Shown: positions 11,166 to 19,846 of the stretch, piece by piece
Position numbering within the stretch: position 1 is the stretch's first letter
Layout of the letters: every line of letters starts with the position of its first letter
Assembly (NCBI GenBank): GCA_946894095.1
Contig: OX335652.1
Location: 19,987,001 to 20,051,000, forward strand
Direction of reading: 5' to 3'
Length of the DNA stretch: 64,000 bases
Origin: Incurvaria masculella
Taxonomy: Eukaryota > Arthropoda > Insecta > Lepidoptera > Incurvariidae
Position numbers and translations under genes: made by a program
The notes under the pieces: generated by a model
Told to the model about the DNA's origin: nothing
The model's input: the letters and a program-made list of their open reading frames with translations, nothing else
Database searches by the model: none

Positions 11166-11567
11166 TTTTATTTTATCAATTTTTTATTAATATTTTTCCC
11201 CCTATGAGTTTCCCTGAATTATTTCAACTCAAAATGTGGTTTCTATTGCTTCAATTAGTTTGACGATACCATATTAGAAATCTCTTGAAGAGTCACATAT
11301 ACCGTACTTTCACAGTCCATTAAGTTCCTAGAACAATTTTTGGAAACGTATGTTTTTTATTTTTAGAATAAAATCATTTATATATATAATAGCTGTTGTT
11401 AAATGCACTACGATGGACAATCTTTGAAGTAACATTTGAATAATTTAAACAGATATAGACTCAGAAGTGTAGAAAAATAACATGAACAATGAACTAAATA
11501 TAACAATATTATTAATTAAATAAACTTGTTCGTACTAAACAGGTACGTCACTTGTTTCAAGGAATGT
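11166..11567. other. Intergenic sequence, nothing recognised
   Basis: A+T-rich sequence with no repeat match or coding signal seen. Confidence 0.4.
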
Positions 11568-11893
11568 AACATATATGTATGTATAATCGACCGTGAAGTA
11601 AGGATACATTAATTAAAGAAAAATCCCAGTAAAAAGAACTACTTTACGAATATACTAAAGGCTGGGCTCGAACCAGCAAAACATACCATTCGCGGGTATT
11701 GCGTCTACCAATTACGCCACCTGCCTGTACACCCATAATTTGGAATTCTCCTTTTACAGTCCCTCCTCCCGCAATAAATGCCTCCCACTAACACAGTGTT
11801 TAAGATAATACCTACATACATTTAATTAACGCTTCATCTGCGTTACGGACATTTACATTGCTGCACGGTCGATTATACGTACATATATATGTT
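11568..11893. mobile_element. Palindromic-ended element (MITE-like) with a tRNA-like core
   Basis: The left end ACATATATGTATGTATAATC followed by GACCGTG is mirrored at the right (CACGGTCGATTATACGTACATATATATGT on the plus strand, here described as an inverted repeat of about 28 bp). A second inverted piece (ATTAATTAAA / TTTAATTAAC) lies just inside. Between them, on the minus strand, is a tRNA-like sequence. No transposase is present. Confidence 0.6.
11655..11728 (-). other. tRNA-like sequence (probable tRNA-derived SINE head or tRNA relic)
   Basis: The minus strand has an A-box-like GTGGCGTAATTGGTAGACGC, an anticodon-like stem-loop ATACC-CGCGAAT-GGTAT, and a T-arm CTGG-TTCGAGC-CCAG with a good B box (GGTTCGAGCCC). 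The position normally held by U33 is G, and the two acceptor strands (AGGCAGG and CCTTTAG) do not pair. It is therefore not a convincing working tRNA gene. If read literally the anticodon would be CGA (Ser), but I do not call it. Confidence 0.5.
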
Positions 11894-12002
11894 ATTTGGA
11901 ATAGTATTAAAAGTAATATGAAAATATATAAAAACTACATGCTAGCTTCTTTCATTCATTTCATTTATTTATTTAACTTCTGGTAGTCAAACTACACTAA
12001 AT

Positions 12003-12085
12003 TCATGTCACAATTTGATTGATCCGCGGATTCGATCAACCAGTGAAGAAGAACCCGCAAAGAAACTTCACTGGTTTAAAAATTA
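12003..12085 (+). repeat. Dispersed repeat (J family), copy 1
   Basis: It contains CAGTGAAGAAGAACCCGC followed by AAAGAAACTTCACTGG, matching the AGAAGAAC...AAGAAACTCCGCTGG signature that recurs at 33.5, 41.1, 48.6, 52.5 and 63.2 kb. It is probably a 3' piece of a LINE or other unidentified element. It includes a short stem (CCAGTGAAG/CTTCACTGG). Confidence 0.6.
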
Positions 12086-12259
12086 TTATTTTTTTCGGCC
12101 ACATTAATAATATAACACAATTATGATTTCTCACCTAAATGGTACTGCCTAACTTACATTGGTAAAACGGTCTAAGGCAAAGAACTAAGAACTACGAGGA
12201 AACAACAATCCACAATGTGAACCTAAATTCATATAACTTTCTCAACGTTCAAATTTAAT

Positions 12260-12680
12260 AATATTGTGTACGTGGCTCAAGCCAAAGCTCTCCATAGTTC
12301 CTCCCGACGGGCTCGTATCAAAGCGAGACCAGTTGCCATGGCAACAAATCTGTCCCTCCAATATTAGTTATCCGAAAATAAAAGTGTCAAGTGCGTTTCC
12401 TCGAGGTAATCCCAGCAACAGTATTGGACGGATCTGGCCGGAGGACGCCTGGGAGGGCTTTCGTATTGAGATTGCCGATAAGGAACGCCTAGAGCTAAAA
12501 GGATTAAGGGGTCCTGTCGTCCTGTATTGTCATCCTCGTGTCGTTTCCAGTCGGGAATACAACGTTTCGCCCCGGGCGAAGATTTTGGTGATCTCGTTGC
12601 CGTGATTACCCCCATCAACGGTTCGGCGAACTTATTTTCCTTTGTGCGGTAGTGACAGTGGCTTGGCTCGGATGAGTGCA
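12260..12680. other. G+C-richer unique-looking block with a perfect RFX X-box palindrome
   Basis: The block is open for 113 codons on the plus strand (12,264-12,605) and nearly open on the minus strand, and I recognise no protein in either. At 12,332-12,345 it carries GTTGCCATGGCAAC, a perfect 14-bp palindrome equal to the RFX-type X-box with no spacer. It could be a conserved regulatory element, a decayed exon or an unclassified repeat. The sequence alone does not decide. Confidence 0.35.
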
Positions 12681-13220
12681 CAATTTCGATGACATATGTA
12701 AACAGTAAAGGGGTAAGCACACAGATGGGAACAGTAAGGAGAAGTGTAATTTGGTCTTTACTTGAGAATCCACCGTATGGACGTATTGTGCATATAATTG
12801 TATGCGAAGCTGGACCTTAACTCGCACCGCTGGCGTTCGCCAAGTCAATTTTCACTCACAAAAACCCCCAATACGTCTGCGTGGGCGTGCACGTTTAAGT
12901 TGTGTTGGTAGTTTTAGAAAATTCGGAAGAGCGGGTCACATACTTGGTGGGGAGATGGCACATATTTTTTTTTTGTTGAACATGGTTTGAGTTGCTTTTT
13001 AACTAATTTTATATTTATTTTACAAGTTTTTATTAGTATTACATAATTTTTATTCCATGAATTAGAAGTTTTTTAAATGTGACGTGATTCTGTAAGAAAT
13101 GACAAATCCAAGAGTGTGTTTACACCTAATAGACCAAAATAAACTAATAAATTCGTAGTTTTATGATGAGAGTGTGACATATGTTTTTTACAGATGGATT
13201 GTCTTTATGAATACCTATTT
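12681..13220. other. Intergenic; weak repeat match at 12,860-12,925
   Basis: The stretch AAAACCCCCAATACG ... TTTAAGTTGTGTTGG ... AGAAAATTC resembles 455-525, which suggests an old dispersed repeat. No gene is supported. Confidence 0.4.
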
Positions 13221-13522
13221 TAAGGGTTCCGTACCCAAAGGGTGTCAACGGGACCCTTTTACTAAGCCTCCGCTGTCCGTCCGTCCGTCCGTCCGTAAGT
13301 CAGTCACAGGGCTGTATCTCATGGACCGTAATAGTTATGCAACTGAAATTTTTACAGGGCGTGTATTTATTTCGCCGCTATGACAACAAATAGATAAAAT
13401 TTAAAAATATTAAAAAATGAAGGGGACCCCATACAAAAACGTAATTTTTTGGTGTTACATTTTGTATTATTGCACGGAACCCTTCGTGCGCGAGTCCGAC
13501 TCGCACTTATCCGGTTTTTTTT
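13221..13522 (+). mobile_element. GGGTTCCGTA element, complete copy
   Basis: It starts AAGGGTTCCGTACCCAAAGG, carries the CCGCTGTCCGTCCG microsatellite block, the GTATTTATTTCGCCGCTATG motif and ACGTAATTTTTTGGTG, and ends in the palindrome GCGAGTCCGACTCGC then ACTTATCCGGTTTTTTTT. The total of about 300 bp matches the other complete copies. It has no reading frame. Read on the minus strand, GGCCAAGTGCG- and GGGTTCCGTACC-like boxes could be a pol III promoter (inference). Confidence 0.92.
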
Positions 13523-13999
13523 AAATCGACTTATTTTCCCTTTCCGAGGCCTGTTTCTGCCTTAACATAAAACGAATCTTGTACCCATCCGAGGTACATT
13601 CGAACAGTCCTTCAGTCTCGCGTCGAGTGGGCGGAGCACATTGTAATGTGTCTTTATCTCTACAGCGTCACCCCGCACGCCCCGGGCGTGATGATAAGGC
13701 GCTTGATGTATCGGAACTGTCGGAGGCGCGCGACACCGCGATATCACGAATATATTGTTCCTTTCACGAATGTGACCGAAATTATTGTCTCGAACGCGGA
13801 ATGCTCGCGACGAATGTAACAAAAATAACCTCACAAATGCGAAAGCATTATTTACGGCGTGCTCGCAGAGTGCTTTCAATATTTCTGGTACTCTTATCGG
13901 TGCGATTTGGGTCATGAAGAAAGTATATTGGAAAACAAATATGATTTTTAAACTGAAAGAGCGGTGGACACATCAAATTAATTTAAAAAAAACCCTTAA
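13523..13999. other. Unique-looking, moderately G+C-rich block
   Basis: From 13,620 to 13,830 the sequence is richer in C, G and CpG than its flanks, with open frames on both strands (117 and 112 codons) that overlap each other. No domain is recognised. It might be a conserved regulatory region. Confidence 0.3.
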
Positions 14000-14548
14000 G
14001 GTGGCCCAACCCGCTCATCTCCCCATACAAAAGGGGAAAGAAGATCACGCCTATATTTCTTGTCTGAGATCCAAAATTTTGCTCAAAATAGCTTTATTTG
14101 ATTGAACTAGATGTCTGATGACGATTGGCATTGTAAAATTGTGTTTGGTTTCCAAGTTATAACGTTTTCGGACGTAACGTTCGGATTTTTCGCGCGTTTT
14201 ATACAATAACTTTGGAGGTGGATTACGCAATGATAAAGTAAGAACATCTTAAAAAGATTAGTCATCAGACATAGCTTGCTTAATCAAGATTTATAATCTA
14301 TTTGGTTTTTGTTAGATTTTTGACTACAGCGGTCGTGGTTTACTTTTAGCTATAAGTCGTTTTGAAATTAAAATTTTCGTAAATCTTACCAAATCATACA
14401 CTATGCACATTGTCCTTTTTGTGGACAGGTTGCATCTTCCTCATCACGGAGCCTGTCTTATTCTTAGAAACAGAGAAGGTCCCAGAGCGCAACAGCACGG
14501 TTTTGTACCGTGCCCGCAAATGAGTTGAGGCCGCCGGGTTGGGCCACC
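14000..14548 (+). mobile_element. TTAA-type MITE (A family), copy 2, complete
   Basis: It is flanked by TTAA at 13,996-13,999 and 14,549-14,552. The ends are GGTGGCCCAACCCGCTC and GCCGGGTTGGGCCACC (reversed). The inside matches copies at 1.7, 31.3 and 37.8 kb, with TCCAAAATTTTGCTCAAAAT, AACTTTGGAGGTGGATTACG, TACAGCGGTCGTGGTTTAC and the hairpin GCACGG-TTTTGTA-CCGTGC. Confidence 0.9.
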
Positions 14549-15041
14549 TTAATGACACACACCCGCCGTGCTATTTTTGAAATTCTTTGCAATCGCTTGC
14601 AGCCAGCGATTAGCAATGCGATCGTAAACGTTCGACAACAGCCAATGGCCGCCGGGCACTGCCATCCAAACGTCATTCAAAAATACGAAACTGCGTTTTT
14701 AGCGATCAGAATCGAAAATTGCTGCAGCAATTTGGTAGCGATCGTTTCAAAAATAGGGCAGCCGATAATAACACATATTTTGTTTTATCTAAATTCAGTA
14801 TTTAGAATGCTGCTGTATATCGTCAAAATTAAATTTTATAATGTTAATTTATTTGCGAAATGTGTTTTATGCAAGCAGATATCTCCCGCGTGTCAGAAGT
14901 TCAAATTAATCTAAAAAAAAAAATTGGACACGTGCCAGTCTGACGCGCGCTGAGGGTTCCGAACAAATTTGTGTTTTCATATGTGATGTTACTTCTAATT
15001 AAGGATTTTTGGATTTTTTCTGTTACTTGTGCTATGAGACA
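14549..15041. other. Intergenic sequence, nothing recognised
   Basis: An open frame of 134 codons starts inside the MITE end and runs to 14,914. Its first part is MITE sequence and the rest has no recognisable motif, so I regard it as chance. Confidence 0.4.
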
Positions 15042-15352
15042 TTTTTTAATGCAACCAGACATGGATGGCTAATACCACACAACTACCGTCATGATATTAG
15101 CCTAAATACATCACATTCCCGAAGGAATCAGGTGCCATCCCAGGACCTTCCCTTTACGAGCACGGCCTCATAGAACTGGATGGAAAACACTGACAATTTT
15201 TCATTGCCAATTCAACCATAGTTTCATTCAATGCGGTGGTACCAACCCGGGCCGGCTTAAACCTACCACCTAGTAGGGGAAGGGGACCTACAGTTTTACA
15301 TGGGTTCCAAACCATGGAACAGCTCGCATTCGTAACGAAATGCACTTATCCA
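15042..15352 (-). mobile_element. SINE (5S/tRNA-headed family), 5'-truncated copy
   Basis: The minus-oriented 3' tail appears as TTTTTTAATGCAACCAGACA. The body matches the complete copies: GATGGCTAATACCACACAAC, CAGGACCTTCCCTTTACG, ACCAACCCGGGCCGGC, GGGGAAGGGGACCTACAG. It stops at AAATGCACTTATCC, so the head is missing. Confidence 0.85.
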
Positions 15353-15365
15353 AGATTAATTTTTT

Positions 15366-17128
15366 AGGGTTCCGTACCCAAAGGGTTCCAAAGGAACTAT
15401 ATTACTAAGCCTCCGCTGTCCGTCCGTCCGTCCGTCCGTCCGTCCGTCTGTCACAGGGCTGTATCTCATATCCTGTAATAGGTCAGTTAGTCAGCGTGTT
15501 TGCGTCCACTGCTGGACATACGCCTCTCCAATCTTCCTCCAGTCCTCCCGGACTTCAGCGGTACGGAACCACTGCTTTCCGCCGACGCACTTGATGTCGT
15601 CGTCCCACCTGGCGGGTGGTTTTCCCACACTCCGTTTTCCTGTCCACGGCCGCCAGTGTAGGACACGGTTACTCCAACGGTCGTCGTCTCTTCGGCTGAC
15701 GTGACCAGCCCACTGCCACTTGAGCTTAGCCACCCGGTGTCCAATATCGACTACTTTTGTACGCCGGCGAATTGCCTCGTTGCGCACCATATCCCGTAGC
15801 GATATTCCCAGCATGGCTCGCTCCATTGCTCGCTGGGCAACTTTCAACCTTTGGACAACGGCGACCGCCAGAGTCCACGTTTCACATCCGTACGTCACAA
15901 CCGGGAGGACGCACTGGTCATATATCCGGTCTTTAAATTTCTCGGAAGGTCAGACCTCAGAGCGTATTTAAGCTTTCCGAAGGCAGCCCAACCCATTTGA
16001 ATCCGTCTCTCAACCTCCTTAGTCAGTCCTTGTCTACCATGCTGCAGAATTTGGCCGAGATATACGTACTCTTCAACCTGTTCGATCCCTTCTCCGTCGA
16101 TAACGATTTGTCCTCCCGTCATAACCTCGGTCGCCATGACTTTGGTTTTGTCCCGGTTCATCTTCAGACCTACCTTTACCGATGCTTCACAAAGGTCTTC
16201 CAGCATGGTCTGAAGTTGAACTCGGGAATTTGACAGAAGGACAATGTCATCGGCGAAGCGAAGATGACTGAGAAAATCCCCATTAATGTTAATACCCATG
16301 TTGTCCCGTCTTGAACACATCTTCCAATGCGTTTGTGAAGAGCTTGGGTGAGATCACATCCCCCTACCTTACGCCTTTACCAAGAAGGATGGGTTGGGTA
16401 TTTTCATGGAGCCTCACAGTCATCGTCGCGGACCGATACAGGTTTCGGAGTACCTCGATGTAGCGGTGGTCGATTCTGCACCTTAGGAGGGAGTTTTCGA
16501 CGGCCCATTTTTCAACTGAGTCGAACGCCTTCCCATAGTCCACGAAAGCTAGGAAGAACGGCTTGTTGTACTCCTCGCACTTCTGCACCACTTGTCTCAC
16601 AGTAAATATGTGGTCCATGGTGCCGTATCCTTTCCTAAACCCAGCTTGCTCACGAGGCTGGTAATGATCCAGCCTCTGTGTCAGCCGACTCGTGATGACT
16701 CTTGAAAAGACCTTATACACGTGACTTAGAAGTGAGATAGGTCCATAGTTCTTCAACTTCGCCCTATCCCGCTTCTTGTGAAACAGGACAACGACACTAT
16801 TTCGCCATGCGGCCGGTACGACGCCATTTTCGAGAACTGCATTGATCAGTCCCTGCAGTTCCTTCAAGATGGGTCTTCCGCCAGCCTTTAGCAGTTCCGT
16901 AGTTATCCCGTCATCATCTATGTGCTACTGGAGTAGGTAGGGAGCTGAAATTTTCACAGAATATGTATTTGTTGTGCCGTTATAACAACAAATATATAAC
17001 ATTAAAACATTATGAAAAAAATTAGGGAGGGGGGGAGAATACAAAACACGTGATTATTTTGCGTTAAATCTAAGGTACGGAACCCTTCGTGTGCGAGTCC
17101 GACTCGCACTTGGCCGGATTTTTTTCAT
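15366..17128 (+). mobile_element. GGGTTCCGTA element, split by an RTE insertion
   Basis: The left part (15,366-15,483) runs from TAGGGTTCCGTACCCAAAGG through (CCGT)n to CCTGTAATAGGT. The right part (16,934-17,128) resumes with TAGGTAGGGAGCTGAAATTT and ends at CTCGCACTTGGCCGGATTTT. Intact copies read through this point as GTAATAGGTAGGNAGCTGAA, so the two halves are one element opened by the RTE insertion, with TAGGT duplicated on both sides. Confidence 0.92.
15484..16933 (-). pseudogene. RTE-type LINE insertion with inactivated reverse transcriptase ORF
   Basis: Minus strand, 5'-truncated and flanked by a TAGGT duplication (15,479-15,483 and 16,934-16,938). Reading from 16,867 downward: reverse transcriptase fingers (LKNYGPISLLSHVYKVFSRV), PREQAGFRKGYGTMDHIFTV, motif A FVDYGKAFDSVEKWA, motif B GKGVR then a stop codon in place of the usual Q followed by GDVISPKLF, then a frameshift near 16,320 and motif C LRFADDIVLL (FADD box). 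The last segment (15,898-15,491) has TYGCETWTL, RVAKLKWQWAGHVSRRDD and QQWTQTR, the common C-terminal region of RTE LINEs. The 3' end is CTGACTAACTGA. No endonuclease domain remains. At least one stop and one frameshift make it non-functional. Confidence 0.9.
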
Positions 17129-17131
17129 CAG

Positions 17132-17227
17132 AAAGAGAAAAAAAGTGGTGCATGACCGCGCGAGGATTTGAGCCCAGACCTTTCGGATGAAAGGCAAGTC
17201 CTCTAACCCCTAGACCACGAGTTTGTC
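17132..17227 (-). mobile_element. tRNA-derived SINE head and hinge
   Basis: The minus strand reads CTCGTGGTCTAGGGGTTAG (A-box region), then CCTTTCATCCGAAAGG and TCTGGGCTCAAATCCTCGCG (B box GCTCAAATCC). It continues into GCACCAC and a CTTTCTGA hinge like that next to the tRNA-like heads at 35.5 and 36.7 kb. The boxes are those of an internal pol III promoter. As a cellular tRNA it is incomplete and not called. Confidence 0.6.
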
Positions 17228-17487
17228 AAATCTCATAGTTCTACTTCAGCGGAAAGTGCCTTGTAGGCGCCAAATGCCCAAATATGCGTCATAAATGACC
17301 GCAATTGTTGATCGCGTGGACATATAAACTTGATTATTTTACTGCTCTAAGGGACCACAGAACTACGAATTTTATATTAATTTAAACTTACTACCTCCTC
17401 GCGTTCCTGAGAAAAAAGGTCATGACAGACGGGTAAGGACATCATAGTAAAGTGAGGTTCCTCTTACCGTTTTGAGGAACGGAACCA
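17228..17487 (+). repeat. SINE-like repeat, body/tail segment (second SINE type)
   Basis: TTTTACTGCTCTAAGGGACC, GATATTAATTTAAACTTACT-like text and CCTGAGAAAAAAGGTC with GACAGACGGGTAAGGAC recur at 47,640-47,770. The orientation is opposite to the adjacent tRNA-like head, so the two are probably separate insertions. Confidence 0.6.
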
Positions 17488-17859
17488 TACACTGAGAAAA
17501 AAGTAGGCTGACAAAGTGACAAAAATCACGTTGTCAGAAAAAAATTGTTGAAGCATCAAAATAAGTTGTTACTATAACGAATCCAGCTTATTTCTCAGGA
17601 CAGCTTTTATTTTGTCGATTGCTTTTTGTCATTGAAACAAAGTCGTATTTGTTACTGTAACAACTTTGGTCACTGTTTGTTAGTGTAACAAAGTGGAAGT
17701 TGCGAGCGCAACAATGTCTAGTATGTTTTGCTAGAATTACTTTGTTAGATTGTATATATGGTCGACAAAATAAAGGTTGTTTTTGCAACCAATTCACTAT
17801 GACGGCTCTCCAGGGTTAAAGTTTCTTTGTTGGGCCAACAATAATTTTTTCTCAGTGTA
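17488..17859. mobile_element. MITE with CACTGAGAAAAAA terminal inverted repeats
   Basis: The ends are TACACTGAGAAAAAA at 17,488-17,502 and its reverse complement at 17,845-17,859. The inside is A+T-rich with many GTTACTGTAACAA-like short palindromes and no coding capacity. The superfamily is not determined; the likely target duplication is TA or shorter. Confidence 0.75.
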
Positions 17860-18185
17860 AAACTGAAATTTAAAAAAATGCCTAATTTTGGCACAGTTCG
17901 GTAAGCCCTCATCGAAAGCGTCCAAACTAATAATGTTATTACCCTCTCATACCCTCCGGGCGACACACGAAAATCCCCGCCTAATCCTTTAAGACAACAC
18001 GCCCCAAGTGCGCTCGGCTTTCGCCCACGGGCGATCAACGCTCACGAGAGGACGTCGATCTTCTTGGGCTGGGCTAGGGCCCTGTGTTGGGATAGGGGAG
18101 GGTGGGATCGGCTGTGGCCAACGAGTATGAAAGGACGGGAGCGGCTATAGAAACTCAGCCGTGTAGCGGGAACGTAGCCACGTCT
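17860..18185. other. Intergenic, G+C-richer, nothing recognised
   Basis: It contains CCTTTAAGACAACACGCC and a G-rich stretch near 18,060-18,120. The 97-codon minus-strand frame begins here and runs into the MITE, so it is not credible. Confidence 0.35.
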
Positions 18186-18314
18186 TAATTTTTATTTAAG
18201 GCTCCATAGGATGCTAACCTCTAATATTTTGGGTTTATATGTTCTCAGATTTACACCGTCGCTGTACATCGTGTTTTTAAAACTTACGGTTTTCCGGTGC
18301 GCGATGCCGTGCTT

Positions 18315-18358
18315 GGCCGACATGTTACGCCTCCCACGACGGAAGCATCGTCAGGGCC
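18315..18358 (-). ncRNA. Hammerhead ribozyme motif, minus-strand arm, damaged core
   Basis: Minus strand: GGCC, CTGACGA, a stem-loop of GCTTCC with GGGAGGC, then GTAAC instead of GAAAC, ATGTC and GGCC. It is the inverted partner of the 18,429-18,472 motif. The A-to-T change in the invariant GAAA (at 18,325-18,328 on the plus strand) should abolish or strongly weaken cleavage. Confidence 0.6.
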
Positions 18359-18428
18359 ACTTCGTTGCCACTCAGTTGTAACTCAGTTACCGTTTGACGA
18401 GCCGGGCTTTCAGAAGTAACTCCGAAGT

Positions 18429-18472
18429 GGCCCTGACGATGCTTCCGTCGTGGAAGGCGAAACATGTCGGCC
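18429..18472 (+). ncRNA. Hammerhead ribozyme, type I with very short stem III
   Basis: Plus strand: stem I GGCC (18,429-18,432), core CTGACGA (18,433-18,439, matching CUGANGA), stem II GCTTCC...GGAAGGC (one bulged G), core GAAA (18,459-18,462), a two-pair stem III closed over AT, cleavage triplet GTC (18,466-18,468) and stem I return GGCC (18,469-18,472). All invariant catalytic positions that I can check are present. Minimal type I hammerheads with tiny stem III are a hallmark of Penelope-like elements and retrozymes, where they often act as dimers. Activity is not shown by sequence alone. Confidence 0.7.
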
Positions 18473-18965
18473 TATATAGCACGGCATTGCACACCGGAAA
18501 ACCGTAAGTTTTCAAAACATTGTTTTGGGTTTATTTTATCTCAGCGTCGGTTAAGAATATACAACGGCATAATAATCGAAATTTCAAAGTTTAGACTATT
18601 CTCTAGTGTATGACCGTAAAATAAATAATTAAACACCTATTTACTAGGTTTTCAAGCCGGCGCAAGCTGGAGTCAGTTGGAACCTTAATCTCAGGGTCGG
18701 TTAAGAACAAACACCCGTACATATAATGTATATAATGTATATATAATATATAAATAAAAATATTATTGTTTAGACTAGTTAGAAGTTAGGAATATAACCA
18801 GTATATAACCTTAAAACGGGTTGAATGCCTTGATTTTTTTTGTAAACACCTATTTACTAGGTTTTCAAGCCAGAGTTTGAAAACTATATATTATTAAGAC
18901 AAATTATTTTTTATGATATAAGACCACATATTTATCTAGTGAATAAACATGAAACATATATTAAT

Positions 18966-19516
18966 TTACTTTAAAAAGTAGGCTTTACAGACCAACAATA
19001 TAAATTTCCCATCCAATTCCCGCCATCTGGTAGTAACCCCTATCAAGCATTGTGTCGATGCGAGAAATCCGTTGGCTGACGCAACTGTAGAGATAGTTTG
19101 ATTACATTTTTGGATTAAATATTCCAAAGCTCGCTTGTTCTCATCCTGCTTCTGACGAATGTCACGACCAAATATTTTTTCAGATTACATTTTAGAAATT
19201 CAGATTAACATACTTCGCGAAGATGTCGCTGGATAGCCTCAAGTAGATCACTTGAATTTAATGTCAGGCCTGTAATTGAGGGCGTTTTAAAGGAGCTAGA
19301 TTCAATTTCATCAGGATCAATATTGGGTCACCCAGCGAGCCACCAGCGACTCAGTCGAGTAGACAAATAAAGGACATTCCGCCGCGGCGGACGGAGGAAC
19401 CTTTGATTTGATTCGCGGTAATATTTTCCGATCGCATTTCGCTTCATTACATCCCTCCTCATTTTATCGACTGGATCCAGAACTCTATTCCAACCGCAAT
19501 ACTCCCGACTCTTCAT
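18966..19516 (-). pseudogene. Decayed protein-coding sequence, family not identified
   Basis: An ATG at 19,516 opens a frame with WNRVLDPVDKMRRDVMKRNA and ends TRLSRWWLAG, stop. The same frame continues PNIDPDEIESSSFKTPSITG, TLNSSDLLEAIQRHLREVC, stop. A shifted frame then continues RDIRQKQDENKRALEYLIQK and TISTVASANGFLASTQCLIG to a stop at 18,966-18,968. Protein-like composition over about 170 codons with only two stops and one shift suggests a dead gene or transposon ORF, not chance. GAA|GTATGT at the shift resembles a splice donor, but the gap (about 40 bp) is too short for an ordinary intron. I do not recognise the family. Confidence 0.4.
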
Positions 19517-19846
19517 TAATTCTTTGGAATTAAATAAAGTTTATTGACACTGTATTAAAAATTACACAGGACGTAATTCGAATATTTAGTTTGACGGCTT
19601 ACCAGGCGTACGAGGAGTAGTGTGTCCTGCCTTACATGGGCTCCATTTTCATGAAAAGATTCCTTAATACAATAATAATAATAATCGTTTATCATAATAA
19701 AATAAATTACACAACATTATACAAAAACAGTGTCTGAACAAAAAAGTTATACATAAAATAATGTTGAAACTGGTTTGTTACCTCCCAAATTGATCTCAGT
19801 TTGTATTATGAGAGGTAACAATACATATCGCGGTTAGTTATCTTAA
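19517..19846. other. Intergenic sequence, nothing recognised
   Basis: A+T-rich, with an (ATA)n-like tract near 19,668-19,685 and AATAAAGTTTATTGACACTG near 19,533, the kind of text often found at lepidopteran LINE 3' ends. Confidence 0.35.

Larger units (their letters stand above)
18239..18522. mobile_element. 284-bp inverted-repeat insertion with opposed hammerhead motifs (Penelope-like or retrozyme-like)
   Basis: It is flanked by a perfect 12-bp duplication TTTTGGGTTTAT (18,227-18,238 and 18,523-18,534), and the 29-kb copy of the host repeat has a single related site. About 85 bp at 18,279-18,364 is repeated in inverted form at 18,423-18,512 around a 58-bp spacer. Each arm holds a hammerhead-type core. 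Penelope-like retroelements carry hammerheads in their terminal repeats and make target duplications of variable length, so this is best read as two abutting, oppositely oriented terminal pieces of such an element or as a non-autonomous derivative. Confidence 0.72.
18190..18900 (+). repeat. Dispersed repeat (P family) with internal tandem duplication, carrying a hammerhead insertion
   Basis: GGCTCC..GCTAACCTC..AATATTTTG, TTTTATCTCAGCGTCGGTTA, TTTAGACTATT and CACCTA(T)TTACT(A)GGTTTT(C)AAGC occur in this order, and in reverse orientation at 29,035-29,240. Within this copy the block from TCAGCGTCGGTTAAGAA to AACACCTATTTACTAGGTTT is followed by a second, diverged version ending in the same words (18,690-18,870), i.e. 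a partial tandem duplication. The 29-kb copy lacks the hammerhead-bearing insertion, giving the empty site. Confidence 0.7.

Noticed and set aside
11655..11728. Functional nuclear tRNA gene
   Set aside because: A and B boxes are present but the acceptor strands do not pair, position 33 is not T, and the unit is enclosed by inverted repeats. It is reported as tRNA-like only.
12364..12720. 118-codon minus-strand ORF opposite a 113-codon plus-strand ORF
   Set aside because: Both frames are open because of composition, and neither shows a recognisable family. A regulatory block or unknown repeat remains as likely.
13562..13917. Overlapping 117- and 112-codon ORFs on opposite strands
   Set aside because: Mutually overlapping frames in a G+C-richer patch with no motif; at most one could be real and nothing selects it.
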